A stretch of DNA of 64,000 nucleotides from Syntrophus sp963665935 (GTDB lineage Bacteria > Desulfobacterota > Syntrophia > Syntrophales > Syntrophaceae): NCBI GenBank assembly GCA_963665935.1, contig OY762510.1, forward strand, positions 1,550,001-1,614,000, in the 5' to 3' direction. The notes below the pieces were generated by a model. It had not been told where the DNA came from. It made no database searches and worked only from the letters and a program-made list of their open reading frames with translations. How positions within the stretch are numbered: position 1 is the first letter of the stretch; the number at the start of each line of letters is the position of its first letter. The position numbers and the translations under genes were made by a program. Below, piece after piece: positions 41,393 to 50,513 of this stretch.

Positions 41393-42289
41393 TCAGAGAA
41401 GTGGGGTGAGGATCTGGTGAACTTGCTGGATGATCTCTTTTCGGGCCGTGAGATTCCATTTCTTTGCCGCGTTGGCCGATCCGTAGATGTTTCCGAGATA
41501 GAACGGCGTGCCCACTCCTCCGACAATGCCGGCCACGGCGTAATTTGCCTGATGAACGGCGGTGAGCGTTCCGGCGACAAAGAGCCCGTTGATGACAAAG
41601 GCCGTGATTCCGTCCCCATAGCGTTCGGCATAGAGGTATCCCGATCCGGGGAGAAGAGCGGACATGATCCCCGCCAGGAGGGGAGATTTTTCGGGCAGCT
41701 TTTGAAACCGGTCGATCTGTGCGAGGGCCTCCTCGACAGCTTCTTTTCCGGGATGCTCCGGGTAGCGATCCAGAAATCGCTGCAAAGCCTGACGGCTTTC
41801 CTCAGTCTTGAAGGCCTCGAGAGCCGCCAGAGATATGACCAGCAGCGCACGGGGAGCGTATTCCGATTCCGGGTTCCGTTCGGCCATCTCTGCCAGGATT
41901 TTCCGGGAAGAATCGTAGTTTTTCATCTTCCACTGACTGACTCCCTCAAGATATCCCGCCTGGACGGCATATCCGCTTCCGGGGTATTTCTGCTGCAGGG
42001 TCAGGAAGGAACGCGCGGCCGGTCCGTACTCCTCACCCTGGAAATAGGCCATACCGATTCTGAAGGAGGCATAATCGGCCCTCCCGGAATCGGGGAAAAG
42101 GATGAGGAATCTCTTGTATTCCGTGACGGCGCGATAGTATTCGCCCTCGTCCAGGAAGGCGTCGGCGATCTTGAGCTGGAGATCCCCGGTGAGCAGGATG
42201 GCCCTGTCGTCGGCAAAAAGGACAAAGATATTGGCGGGGAAAAATTGAAGGAGAAGAGAGATCAGCAGGAGCCGGAGAAAGGATTTCAT
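41393..42289 (-). CDS. Exported TPR protein with C-terminal membrane segment, next to yidD
   Basis: The ATG at 42289 overlaps the stop of yidD (ATGA), giving 298 residues; the longer reading frame upstream has no ribosome site. It has a signal peptide or N-terminal anchor (about 1-24), then four or five TPR-like repeats of the YbgF/CpoB sort (LYFQGEEYGPAARSF-like units, FDEGEYYRAVTEYKRF). The C-terminal hydrophobic portion (about 195-265) has LLPGSGYLYAERYGDG. It is probably a periplasmic, membrane-tethered scaffold. Coupling to yidD suggests a role in membrane-protein or envelope biogenesis, but this is inference. Confidence 0.75.
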   Translation of the reverse strand: MKSFLRLLLISLLLQFFPANIFVLFADDRAILLTGDLQLKIADAFLDEGEYYRAVTEYKRFLILFPDSGRADYASFRIGMAYFQGEEYGPAARSFLTLQQKYPGSGYAVQAGYLEGVSQWKMKNYDSSRKILAEMAERNPESEYAPRALLVISLAALEAFKTEESRQALQRFLDRYPEHPGKEAVEEALAQIDRFQKLPEKSPLLAGIMSALLPGSGYLYAERYGDGITAFVINGLFVAGTLTAVHQANYAVAGIVGGVGTPFYLGNIYGSANAAKKWNLTARKEIIQQVHQILTPLL

Positions 42290-42723
42290 GGTTCTGAGAG
42301 CAGATTGTCTGAAAGGGGATCGTAGAGCTTGCCATTGGGGAGTCTCGAATAACCGGGCCTCCTGAAGATGTTGCATCGAATCAGCCGATCTCCCGTCATC
42401 ATGATCCCCATGACCGGGCCCCGATCTCGAATGGCCTGATATCCATACCGGGAACAGCTTGGCCGGAACCCGCAGCGGTCGGTTCCGTCCACCGGGGATA
42501 TGACGTGCTGGTAAAACCCGATCAAGCCAAGTAATGCCACTCTCACACTCGATGTTTCCAGGCCATCGCCCTTTTCGACGACAGGCAGCTCTTCCCCGGG
42601 TCCCTTCATGGTGAAATCCGAACCGAAGGCTGGCGTGACAGGATTCGCGAAACAGAAGGCGGCGAGCACCATCGACAGAATGAGAACTTGCCGCGCTTTC
42701 AAGAATCGCCTGGTCAAAACCAA
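42286..42723 (-). CDS. yidD: YidD membrane-protein insertion factor with N-terminal extension
   Basis: A 145-residue protein. The C-terminal part has GFYQHVISPVDG, CGFRPSCSRYGYQAI and MMTGDRLIRCN, the YidD core that assists YidC/Sec insertion. Normal YidD is about 70-85 residues and cytoplasmic; here about 55 extra N-terminal residues include a signal-like hydrophobic stretch (residues 12-30), which would put the domain outside the cytoplasm. The start is TTG, either 42723 or two codons later, near GCGGAGCG. It is translationally coupled to the TPR gene. Confidence 0.85.
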   Translation of the reverse strand: MVLTRRFLKARQVLILSMVLAAFCFANPVTPAFGSDFTMKGPGEELPVVEKGDGLETSSVRVALLGLIGFYQHVISPVDGTDRCGFRPSCSRYGYQAIRDRGPVMGIMMTGDRLIRCNIFRRPGYSRLPNGKLYDPLSDNLLSEP

Positions 42724-42758
42724 CGCTCCGCTATGAAGAGATACCTGGACAAAAGAGG

Positions 42759-42998
42759 TTACTTTTTCTGGGGTTCAGCAGTAGCCTTGTCCAGGACAGT
42801 CTTCCTGACCTTATCGTATTCTTCCTTGGTGATCGAACCGTTTTTGTAGGCCTTTTCGAGATCATCCAGCTGCTGCCCGATGGTCGGCTGATTGATGATC
42901 TCTGTCTGTTTGACATCCGTATCATGACCGCAGCATGCCGCCATGCCCAACACAAAAACAACGGCCAGCATCATGGTGACGAATCGAATGATCTTCAT
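42759..42998 (-). CDS. Small SHOCT-domain lipoprotein
   Basis: A 79-residue protein with a lipoprotein signal (LGMAAC, acylated Cys near residue 22) followed by a SHOCT-like helical region (LDDLEKAYKNGSITKEEYDKVRKTV). The ribosome site is AAGGAGGAATGCC. It is probably anchored in the inner or outer membrane. It lies 35 bases upstream of yidD on the same strand. SHOCT domains are found in many oligomeric membrane proteins but have no defined activity. Confidence 0.8.
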   Translation of the reverse strand: MKIIRFVTMMLAVVFVLGMAACCGHDTDVKQTEIINQPTIGQQLDDLEKAYKNGSITKEEYDKVRKTVLDKATAEPQKK

Positions 42999-43126
42999 GG
43001 CATTCCTCCTTCAAATATCGGCGATTTCGAATTGAACCAACACAATAGCATCAAACCGGTCATCAGGCAAAAATGTTTTTTTCAGGGTACTGTTTTGGGC
43101 CGGACAAGATATGAAGTGGACAAAGA

Positions 43127-43160
43127 AAAAGGGACCGGCTTTTGAGGGCAGGTCCCTTTT
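43127..43160 (-). terminator. Intrinsic terminator of the formate dehydrogenase operon
   Basis: AAAAGGGACC (43127-43136) and GGTCCCTTTT (43151-43160) form a 10-bp stem with a 14-base loop. On the minus strand the hairpin is followed by a U-rich run (TTTTTCTTTG). It sits 33 bases after the last fdh gene. Confidence 0.9.
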
Positions 43161-43192
43161 GGTAATATGGTTATTTAAAGAGAGTTAACCGC

Positions 43193-43864
43193 TTAATGGC
43201 CGTGGCCGTGGGAAGAGGGTTTCTCTTCGCCGTAAACGATGAGCGTCCCGTCTTCCTCCATCTCATGAAGCCACTTGGCGTGCTGCTTCTTCAACCAGGG
43301 GCGCGTCACCCAGCCCGTCAGCATGGCAGGCAGCGATCCGGGAGAGCCCACCGTTCCCAGGTAGAGGTGGATGAAAAAGAAGGCGAAGATTGCCACGAAG
43401 CCCGCCGCGTGGACCAGATACATCAGCCGGACGATCATGGCCGGGATGTTCAGGGGAAAGAGCATGATCAGTCCGGAGAAGATCATGGCCGCCCCACCGC
43501 CTGCCACAACCAGGAAGAACATCTTCTGGCCGGGATTGTACTTGCCCACTTCGGGAACCTTGTCCACATGCCACAGATAACCGCCGGCGCATTTGATCCA
43601 GTCCAGATCTTCGGGAAAGACAAAGATTCCCGCCTCTTTCCACCACATGCGGATGGTGAAGACGAGGGCCAGAATGAAGAAGAGCGCCGTTAAATTGTGG
43701 ATGTATTTCAACGATTTCAGCCCGCCGAAGGGTGCTCCGAGAAAATTCAGGGAATGGAACATCATTCCCAGCCCCGACAGGCACAGGATGAGGCACGAAA
43801 CGGCCAGGCTCCAGTGGACGATCCGCTCAAAGGAGTCCGTGGCCTGAATTAATCCTTTTCTCAT
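43193..43864 (-). CDS. Formate dehydrogenase gamma subunit, cytochrome b
   Basis: A 223-residue membrane protein with four predicted helices, as in FdnI/FdoI (217 in E. coli). Its histidines (IVHWSLAV, IHNLTALFF, LVHAAGFVAI, FIHLYLG) are the likely haem b ligands. It carries electrons from the beta subunit to the quinone pool. The last gene of the operon, it starts two bases after the beta gene stop with AGGGAGGGG before it. The His-rich tail (HGHGH) is odd but common in such proteins. Confidence 0.93.
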   Translation of the reverse strand: MRKGLIQATDSFERIVHWSLAVSCLILCLSGLGMMFHSLNFLGAPFGGLKSLKYIHNLTALFFILALVFTIRMWWKEAGIFVFPEDLDWIKCAGGYLWHVDKVPEVGKYNPGQKMFFLVVAGGGAAMIFSGLIMLFPLNIPAMIVRLMYLVHAAGFVAIFAFFFIHLYLGTVGSPGSLPAMLTGWVTRPWLKKQHAKWLHEMEEDGTLIVYGEEKPSSHGHGH

Positions 43865-43866
43865 GG

Positions 43867-44667
43867 TTATTCCCCTCCCTTCGTTTCTTGACCCGACTCC
43901 TCATCAGGAAGTTTGGGCCCGTGGATAATGTAATGCAGGAACGAACCGGCAATGACGCCGCCGGCAGCCAGGAGGCTCAGGGGCTTCAGGATGTCCTTCC
44001 AGAGAATGACGGAGAGCGGCACGCTCGGGTTCTTCGGCAGATGCTCATATACCTCCGGCTTTTCATCCAGGACATACATGACATGGGTGCCGCCGACGAA
44101 CTTGTCGCCGTAAACGCTGGCGTCACCGCCCAGCTCCTTGACCCGGGCATAGGCCTTCTTGATCATCTTGCCTTTTTCACCGAAGGTGATGGCCCCCGTG
44201 GGGCAGGCCTTGGCGCAGGCCGGGATGAGGTCTGCCTGAATGCGGCTCAGGCAGAGGTCGCATTTATAAATCTTATCCGTCTTACGGTCATAGCGGGGGA
44301 TGTTGAAGGGGCACGCCGAGACGCACTCCTTGCATCCGATGCAAAGTTCCCGGTTCAGACCCACCGTCCCCACCTCCGTCGTGTGAAGGGCGCCGCTGGG
44401 GCAGACCTTGACACAGGCGGCGTCCGTGCAGTGCATGCAGCCGTCCTTGCGGAAGAGCCACTTGACTTTGCCTCCCTTGTCTTCAACTTCCTGAAACCGG
44501 ATCAGTGTCCAGGTGTTGGCCTGAAGATCGGGAGGATTCTGATAGGTTCCGTAATTTTCCGTCTGTTTCGCCGGCTGGGAATTCCACTGCTTGCAGGCCA
44601 GTTGGCAACCACGGCAGCCGGTGCATTTGGATACGTCAATAAGTTTTGCATATTCAGCCATTTTCAT
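43867..44667 (-). CDS. Formate dehydrogenase beta subunit, 4Fe-4S
   Basis: A 266-residue ferredoxin-like subunit. The first cluster motif uses Cys15, Cys18, Cys21 and Cys25 (CTGCRGCQLAC), and further motifs CMHCTDAACVKVCP, CIGCKECVSACP and CDLCLSRIQ give four [4Fe-4S] clusters. A single membrane helix lies near the C-terminus (SLLAAGGVIAGSFLHYI), as in FdnH. It relays electrons from the alpha subunit to cytochrome b. It has the GGGGGTGA ribosome site and follows the alpha gene by eight bases. Confidence 0.95.
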   Translation of the reverse strand: MKMAEYAKLIDVSKCTGCRGCQLACKQWNSQPAKQTENYGTYQNPPDLQANTWTLIRFQEVEDKGGKVKWLFRKDGCMHCTDAACVKVCPSGALHTTEVGTVGLNRELCIGCKECVSACPFNIPRYDRKTDKIYKCDLCLSRIQADLIPACAKACPTGAITFGEKGKMIKKAYARVKELGGDASVYGDKFVGGTHVMYVLDEKPEVYEHLPKNPSVPLSVILWKDILKPLSLLAAGGVIAGSFLHYIIHGPKLPDEESGQETKGGE

Positions 44668-44675
44668 TCACCCCC

Positions 44676-47600
44676 TTACTTCTTGACCACATTAACCATG
44701 AAGGCCTTGCTCTCAGGGATCGTCGTGTTGGCGTCCCCGATCGTCGGCACCAGGAGATTGGCCGCGTCACCCCGGGTGAAAACTTCCGCCTTCTTGTCGC
44801 CGGGGTTGTAAGACCGCTCCTTCGTCGTAATCCACCCGTAATGCCAGGGGATGCCGACCTCATGGATGATGTTTCCGCCGATGTTGAACGGCTTGAAACG
44901 GGGTGTGACAATGGCCACACACTCCACGCTACCTCTGGGGGAACTGACGATGACCTTGTCGCCGTTGGCAATGCCCCGCTCTTTTGCCAGTTCCTTGCTC
45001 ATCTCGCACCACATTTCCGGTTGCATTTCGGAGAGCCACGGGCACCACCGTGTCTGGAGGCCGGTCTGCCAGTGCTCGCTGATCCGGTAAGTCGCACAGA
45101 TGAAGGGGTATTTCGGATCGCAGGAATCGATGCCGGAATACTTGTCCATATCGGAACCGACGCCCGGTTTGTCAAACCGTTTGATGGTCGGGTTGCTCTT
45201 CTGGGGTGACAGGAAGTTCTTCTCCACCGGACACTCCAGGGGTTCGTAATGTTCGGGGAATGGCCCGTCAGCAAGACCGGGACCGAAGAGGCTTGCCACG
45301 CCGTCGGGCTTCATGATGAAGGGAGGCCTGCCGGAGCCGGGGTCGCCCACGCCGTCCGGAACATCGCCGACCCACTTGTCGCCGCTCCACTTGATGACTG
45401 TTTTCTTGGCACTCCAGGGTTTACCTGTCGGATCGACAGAGGCGCCGTTGTAAATGATCCTTCGATTGACCGGCCAAGCCCAAGCCCATTCGGGATAGAG
45501 GCCGATGCCTGTCGGGTCTTTCTTCCCGTCGCGGCGGGCGGACAGGTTGCCCTTGTCGGCATAGGAGCCGCAGTAGACCCAGCAGCCGGAGGACGTGGAA
45601 CCGTCATCCTGAAGCCAGGCAAAGGTGGGAACGGGATCGCCCTTCTTGAACTCCTTCATCTCACCTTTCTTGGTGGGATTTTCCACTGTTTTGTCTTCCA
45701 GGAAGAAGCCGTTGACCTCCTTGGCCACGGCATGGGGATCGAAATGATACTGGCCGGCGAAGGTTTTCGTGCCGTAATTCCAGGTCAGCTTCGTGATCGC
45801 CTCCTTGTGGGGGCCGCCTTCCTTTTCGTAGAGTTCCTTCACCTTGAAGTAGATCTCCGAGGTGATATCGCCGTCGGGCAGGGCCACGCCCGGGGCGTCG
45901 ACGGCCTTGTAGCGCCACTGGTTCCAGCGGCCGCTGTTGATGATGCTCCCTTCCTTCTCGATGGAGGCGGCGCAGGGGAGCATGAAGACTTCCGTCTTGA
46001 TCTTCTTGGGATCCATGCCTGGACCACGCCAGAAGGAACCGGTTTCGTTGTCGAAGAGATTGACGTTGACCACCCAGTTCAGTTTGGTCATGGCCTGGCG
46101 GACCTTGTTGGAATGAGCGCCGCTGCAGGCGGGGTTCATTCCCCAGGCGAAGAAGCCCGTGAACTTTCCCTTGTACATCGCATCAAAGAGGTTGAGCCAG
46201 GAGTAGTTAGCCCCGTCGTCGATCTTGGGAAGGAGGCTGTAGGCCTCGTCCAGGGTGGCGTTCGTCCCGTACATGGCCCGGAGGAAACTGGCCACATACT
46301 TGGGCTTGTTCTTCTGCCAGTTGAGGCTGTTGGGTTCCTTGGTCGTCGGGGTCTCTTTTTCGTTATACGCCGCCAGGGTCGCCAGCGAAGCCTTGGGAGC
46401 ACTGAGATAGCCCGGCCAGATGTGGAACAGCAGACCATGATCCGTGGAGCCTTGGACATTGGACTCGCCACGCATGGCCTGGACGCCGCCGCCGGGGATG
46501 CCCATGTTGCCCAGGAGGAGCTGGATGATACACATGGTCCGGATATTCTGGGTACCGACGGTATGCTGGGTCCAGCCCATGGCGTAGAGCTCGTTGCCCG
46601 CCCGGTCCGGCGTTCCTGTCGAACCGTAGAGCTTGTAGATCTCGACCAGCTTGTCAACGGGGGTCCCTGTGATCTTGTTGACGATCTCCGGGGTGTAGCG
46701 GGAATAGTGCTTCTTCAGGAGCTGGAAGACGCAGTTGGGGTCCTGAAGAGTGGAATCCTTCTTGATCAGCCCGTCCCCTTCGGTCTGGTACGACCAGGTG
46801 GCCTTGTCGTATTTCCCTTCCGTCAGTCCCGAGAAGACGCCGTTGTTGTCGCCGGGGAGCTTGAAATCTGGATTCACGAGGAAGGAGGCATTGGTGTAGT
46901 TCTTGACATACTCCTCGAAGTAGAGCTTGTTTTCGAGGATGTAGCGGATCATTCCGCCGAGGAACGCGATGTCCGTTCCCGAGCGGAGAGGTGCGTAGAC
47001 ATGGGACTTCGCTGCCGACTGTGTGAACCGCGGGTCCACGCAGATCACCTTGGCCCCTCTTTCCATGGCGGCGGTGATCCACTTGAAGGCAACGGGATGG
47101 TTGGAGGCAGGGTTGCTGCCCATGATTAAGATTACATCACTGTTACGGATATCGATCCAGTGATTCGTCATTGCGCCGCGTCCGAACGACTCTCCCAGAG
47201 CCGGTACAGTTGGGCTGTGTCAAATACGGGCCTGGTGCTCAATATAGACCAGACCTAACCCCCGCAGAAATTTTTGGTGCACGAAACACTCTTCATTGTC
47301 GATGGCGGCGCTGCCGACGGAGGCGATCCCTTCCGTCCGGTTCACGACCTCGCCTTTGTCATTGGTGGCCCGGAAGCTTGCATCGCGGCTCTTTTTGACA
47401 TTTTCCGCAATCCGCTCCAGAGCCCATTCCCAATCCACCTCTTTCCACTCCGTCGCATAGGGGGCCCGGTAAAGGGGTTTGCCGAGACGGTTTTCATTGG
47501 CCGACAACTGATAGATGGACCCGCCCTTGGTGCAGAGGGAACCACGATTGATGGGACTGTCCGGATCGCCCTCCGTGTTGATCACTTTCCCTTTCCGTGT

Positions 47601-47771
47601 TGTGACGATGATGCTGCATCCCACGGAACAGTATGGACAGATCGTTGTGGTTTCTTTGCCATACTGGATTTTCAACGGTTCAGCATGCGCCAATGAAGGC
47701 CTGAAGCCGATACCGCCGGCTGCGAGGGTGCCGCCGGCAATCTTCAGGAATCCTCTTCTGCTTACATCCAT
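44676..47771 (-). CDS. Formate dehydrogenase alpha subunit, selenocysteine-containing, Tat-exported
   Basis: The gene reads through an in-frame TGA at 47220-47222 to give 1031 residues; ordinary translation would split it at 183 residues. The reading before the TGA ends IEHQARI, and after it HSPTVPALGESFGRGA continues, as in FdnG where Sec follows ARI; Sec is residue 184. Residues 1-30 are a Tat signal (SRRGFLK), so the enzyme faces the periplasm. The N-terminal cluster uses Cys45, Cys48, Cys52 and Cys80. The molybdopterin domains follow (MGSNPASNHPV, VDPRFTQSA). It oxidises formate or reduces CO2. In syntrophs this couples to interspecies formate transfer. Confidence 0.95.
47189..47222 (-). 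promoter_or_regulatory. UGA selenocysteine codon and SECIS-like hairpin
   Basis: After the UGA (47222-47220) the transcript can fold ACUGUACC (47210-47203) against GGGAGAGU (47196-47189) around the loop GGCUCU, nine bases downstream of the UGA. The size and place match bacterial SECIS elements such as that of E. coli fdnG. Two mismatches weaken the stem. Confidence 0.7.
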
Positions 47772-47956
47772 GACCCTAAACTCCTTTCGATATATAATCC
47801 CCTTTCATCGCTTTCTCCTTCCCAAATCCGGGAGGCGCTTCCGTTTCCGGCAACACCCAGTGTCCGCCGTCCATGGAGACTCTCTTTAGAACCGACGGAT
47901 CGGAGTGCACAATGTTGGATTGCTACCCATAATTCTATTATCTAAATTGAAGTCAC

Positions 47957-47985
47957 CCTATAGCTATTTATTTCCTCCGTGTCAA
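47957..47985 (-). promoter_or_regulatory. Sigma-70-type promoter of the formate dehydrogenase operon
   Basis: TTGACA (complement of 47980-47985), 17-base spacer, TATAGG (complement of 47957-47962). Transcription would start near 47950, giving a 180-base leader before the fdh ATG at 47771. The rest of the 335-base gap shows nothing further that I can name. Confidence 0.75.
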
Positions 47986-48106
47986 TAACTTCTGTAGAAT
48001 CAATATGTTATGACATTTATGACATATCGGAATACTTTTGCAGAAAGGAGATTGACGAAGAATGCGGAGGGAATGGACGGAAAGCGGCTATGAAAGCAAC
48101 TCGATA

Positions 48107-50473
48107 TTATGAGGGACGATCCAGCTCCTGACGCAGGGTTTTCAGAAGATCTGCGGCCTTGAACGGTTTCTGGATCAAATGGAATCCCTCATCGAGAACA
48201 AAGTTGGGGTGCGCGGCCTTTTCGCTGTATCCACTCATGAAAAGACAACGTATATCGGGGTTTTGGGCGCGAATCTCCTCATAGACGGTTCGGCCGCTTT
48301 TCTTGGGCATCACGAGATCCGTCAGCAGCAGATCGACCTCTTGGGCATGTTCCCGGTATACGCGCAAGGCATCCTCGCCATCGACGGCGGCAAGGACATG
48401 GTAGCCGGCCATTTTGAGAATTTCCTCGGCAAGAAAACGGAGGGGTTCGTCGTCCTCTGCCAGGAGAATGGTCTCGTGACCTCCCGGGGCAGGTCCCTGC
48501 GGTTCCACAAAGGTTTTTTCTTCCGTCCGTTCGGTGACGGGCAGGTAGATGCTGAACAGGGACCCTTGCCCGAGTTCGCTGTAGACATGGATCATCCCCC
48601 CGTGCTGCCGAACGATGCCGTAGACGGTCGCCAGGCCGAGACCGGTTCCCTTCCCCTGTTCCTTGGTGGTATAAAAGGGATCGAAGATCTTGCTCCTCGT
48701 TTCCAGGTCCATGCCGCAGCCGGTATCCGTAATATTCAGCTGGGCATACCGGCCTGGTTTCGCCCAGTCATACCGGGCGCGATCGTCATCATCGAACTGG
48801 ATGTTTCGAGTTTCGATGGTCAGTTGTCCCCCCTCGGGCATGGCATCCCGGGCGTTGATGCAGAGATTGATGATCACCTGTTCCATCTGGCTCCGGTCGG
48901 CGTTCACCGTCCATAACGCGGAGTCCGGGATGAAAATAAGCTCAATGTGTTCGCCGATGAGCCGGTGGAGCATCTTTGTCAGGTCATCGACGGTCGAATT
49001 CAAGTCCAGTGGACCGAGCTGAAGCACCTGACGACGGCTGAAGGCAAGCAGCTGGCGGGTCAGAGCCGCCGCTCTCTCTCCGGCCTTGGCCACCTGTTCC
49101 AGCTTGCCGCGGTTTTCGTCATCGGGTCCGAGGGAAGCGAGAATCATCTGGGTATAGCCGAGGATGGCCTGCAAAATGTTGTTGAAGTCATGGGCCACGC
49201 CCCCGGCCAGCTGGCCGATGGCCTCCATCTTCTGGGCCTGGCGCAGCTGCTCTTCAAGGGCCTTGCGGGCCGTGATGTCCTGTGAAGCAATAATCATCCC
49301 GGCGGACGCGTCCCTGCCGTTCAGATACGACCGGGTCATCAGGAGCCAGGCTGGTTCTCCATCTTTCCGCCTCAGACGGACCTCCTTGGGTGTGAAATCC
49401 GCTGAACTCAACGACTGTCCTGACGCCTGGTAGTCTTCATCGCTGAAGTAGAGGAAACGGGTGTTGCGTCCAACCATTTCGTCCGGCCGATAACCAAGGG
49501 TCACATAGTTATTGTCGTTGGCTTGTGTCAGGATCCTGTTTTCATCGACGGCGATGATGGCCAGGGGCGCCGAATGGAACAGACTTTGGAACAGGATTTC
49601 GTTTTCTTTGCTTTTGGTGATGTCGCGCGCTGCGCTCATGATGGCCTTGACCTGCCCGGAAGCGTCCTTTTCCGGGATACGGATCAGATCGATCCACAAG
49701 CCATTGGGAAGCTGGTATTGATTGCGTTCAATCTTTCCGGATAGAAAAATCCGCTCAACGGACTCGTGCCACTGGGAGCACAATTCCTCGGGAAGCCCTA
49801 AATCTTCAAAGGTCTTGCCGATAAATTCCTCGGGGGGAATCCCGGTATGTTCCTCTGAGACGGCATTGGCATAGAGGTAGCGATGGTTTCGGCCAAGGCG
49901 CAGGATCGCATCGGGACTGTGCTCCACCAGGGCGCGGAACGCCTCCTCGCTTTCCCGCAGGGCGGCCTCGGCGGCTTTTTGCTGGGTGATATCCCGGACA
50001 TTGGAGAGGATGACCGGGCCGCTGTCCAGATCGATCCGTTTGAGAGCTACTTCAACATCGAAAACGGAGCCGTCGTTGGGCCGCATCGCCTTCCATTCAA
50101 AGGTGATCATTTCCCCCTTCATGACCCGGTCCCAGCGATCCGGTTCCTGATCCATCTGGTTGTCCGGTGAGGAAAAATCGTGGAGGATATGCATTGATAG
50201 AGCCTGTTCTCTCGTAACGCCGTATAAGTTCAGCGTTCTCTGATTGCAGTCCCGGATCCGTCCGTCGAGGTCAAAGATAAAAATCGCATCATGGGTGTTG
50301 TCAAAAATCGTGCGGAGGGCCTGGTCCGATGTCCTTAATCTCTCTTCGCTCACAAGGAGCATGTTGTCGATGGATGGACGCTCGGCTAGCCGCCGCTCCA
50401 GTTCCTCGTTTTTTTGTCTCAATCTGGAGATTTCTTCGATAAGTTCCTGATAACCCATGTCTTGTATGTTCAT
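48107..50473 (-). CDS. PAS(x3) hybrid histidine kinase, paralogue 1 of 3
   Basis: A 788-residue soluble hybrid kinase. After a short coiled coil come three PAS domains (about 60-180, 180-300, 305-420). They start IFDNTHDAIFIFD (module B), FRALVEHSPDAILR (module C) and LFHSAPLAIIAVDE (module D). HisKA has VAHDFNNILQAILGYTQ, HATPase GTGLGLATVYGIV and the receiver LLTDLVMPKKSG. There are no membrane helices. The gene is first in position of three paralogues on one strand. Each has its own ribosome site (here GGAAG), and only 40 bases separate it from the next kinase gene. No response-regulator gene with a DNA-binding domain is near, so the output is unknown. Confidence 0.93.
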   Translation of the reverse strand: MNIQDMGYQELIEEISRLRQKNEELERRLAERPSIDNMLLVSEERLRTSDQALRTIFDNTHDAIFIFDLDGRIRDCNQRTLNLYGVTREQALSMHILHDFSSPDNQMDQEPDRWDRVMKGEMITFEWKAMRPNDGSVFDVEVALKRIDLDSGPVILSNVRDITQQKAAEAALRESEEAFRALVEHSPDAILRLGRNHRYLYANAVSEEHTGIPPEEFIGKTFEDLGLPEELCSQWHESVERIFLSGKIERNQYQLPNGLWIDLIRIPEKDASGQVKAIMSAARDITKSKENEILFQSLFHSAPLAIIAVDENRILTQANDNNYVTLGYRPDEMVGRNTRFLYFSDEDYQASGQSLSSADFTPKEVRLRRKDGEPAWLLMTRSYLNGRDASAGMIIASQDITARKALEEQLRQAQKMEAIGQLAGGVAHDFNNILQAILGYTQMILASLGPDDENRGKLEQVAKAGERAAALTRQLLAFSRRQVLQLGPLDLNSTVDDLTKMLHRLIGEHIELIFIPDSALWTVNADRSQMEQVIINLCINARDAMPEGGQLTIETRNIQFDDDDRARYDWAKPGRYAQLNITDTGCGMDLETRSKIFDPFYTTKEQGKGTGLGLATVYGIVRQHGGMIHVYSELGQGSLFSIYLPVTERTEEKTFVEPQGPAPGGHETILLAEDDEPLRFLAEEILKMAGYHVLAAVDGEDALRVYREHAQEVDLLLTDLVMPKKSGRTVYEEIRAQNPDIRCLFMSGYSEKAAHPNFVLDEGFHLIQKPFKAADLLKTLRQELDRPS

Positions 50474-50513
50474 AGGCTTCCTTTATGCCGGGGACGTGTC
50501 TCAGGACCGGCGG

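Noticed and set aside
45249..47129. 626-codon open frame antisense to the formate dehydrogenase alpha gene
   Set aside because: Same reason: the minus strand encodes a conserved enzyme, and the plus-strand frame has no recognisable domain.
44676..47771. Interpretation as a frameshifted or nonsense-broken formate dehydrogenase pseudogene
   Set aside because: The only interruption is a TGA at the conserved Sec position with correct flanking residues and a SECIS-like hairpin; no frameshift is needed.
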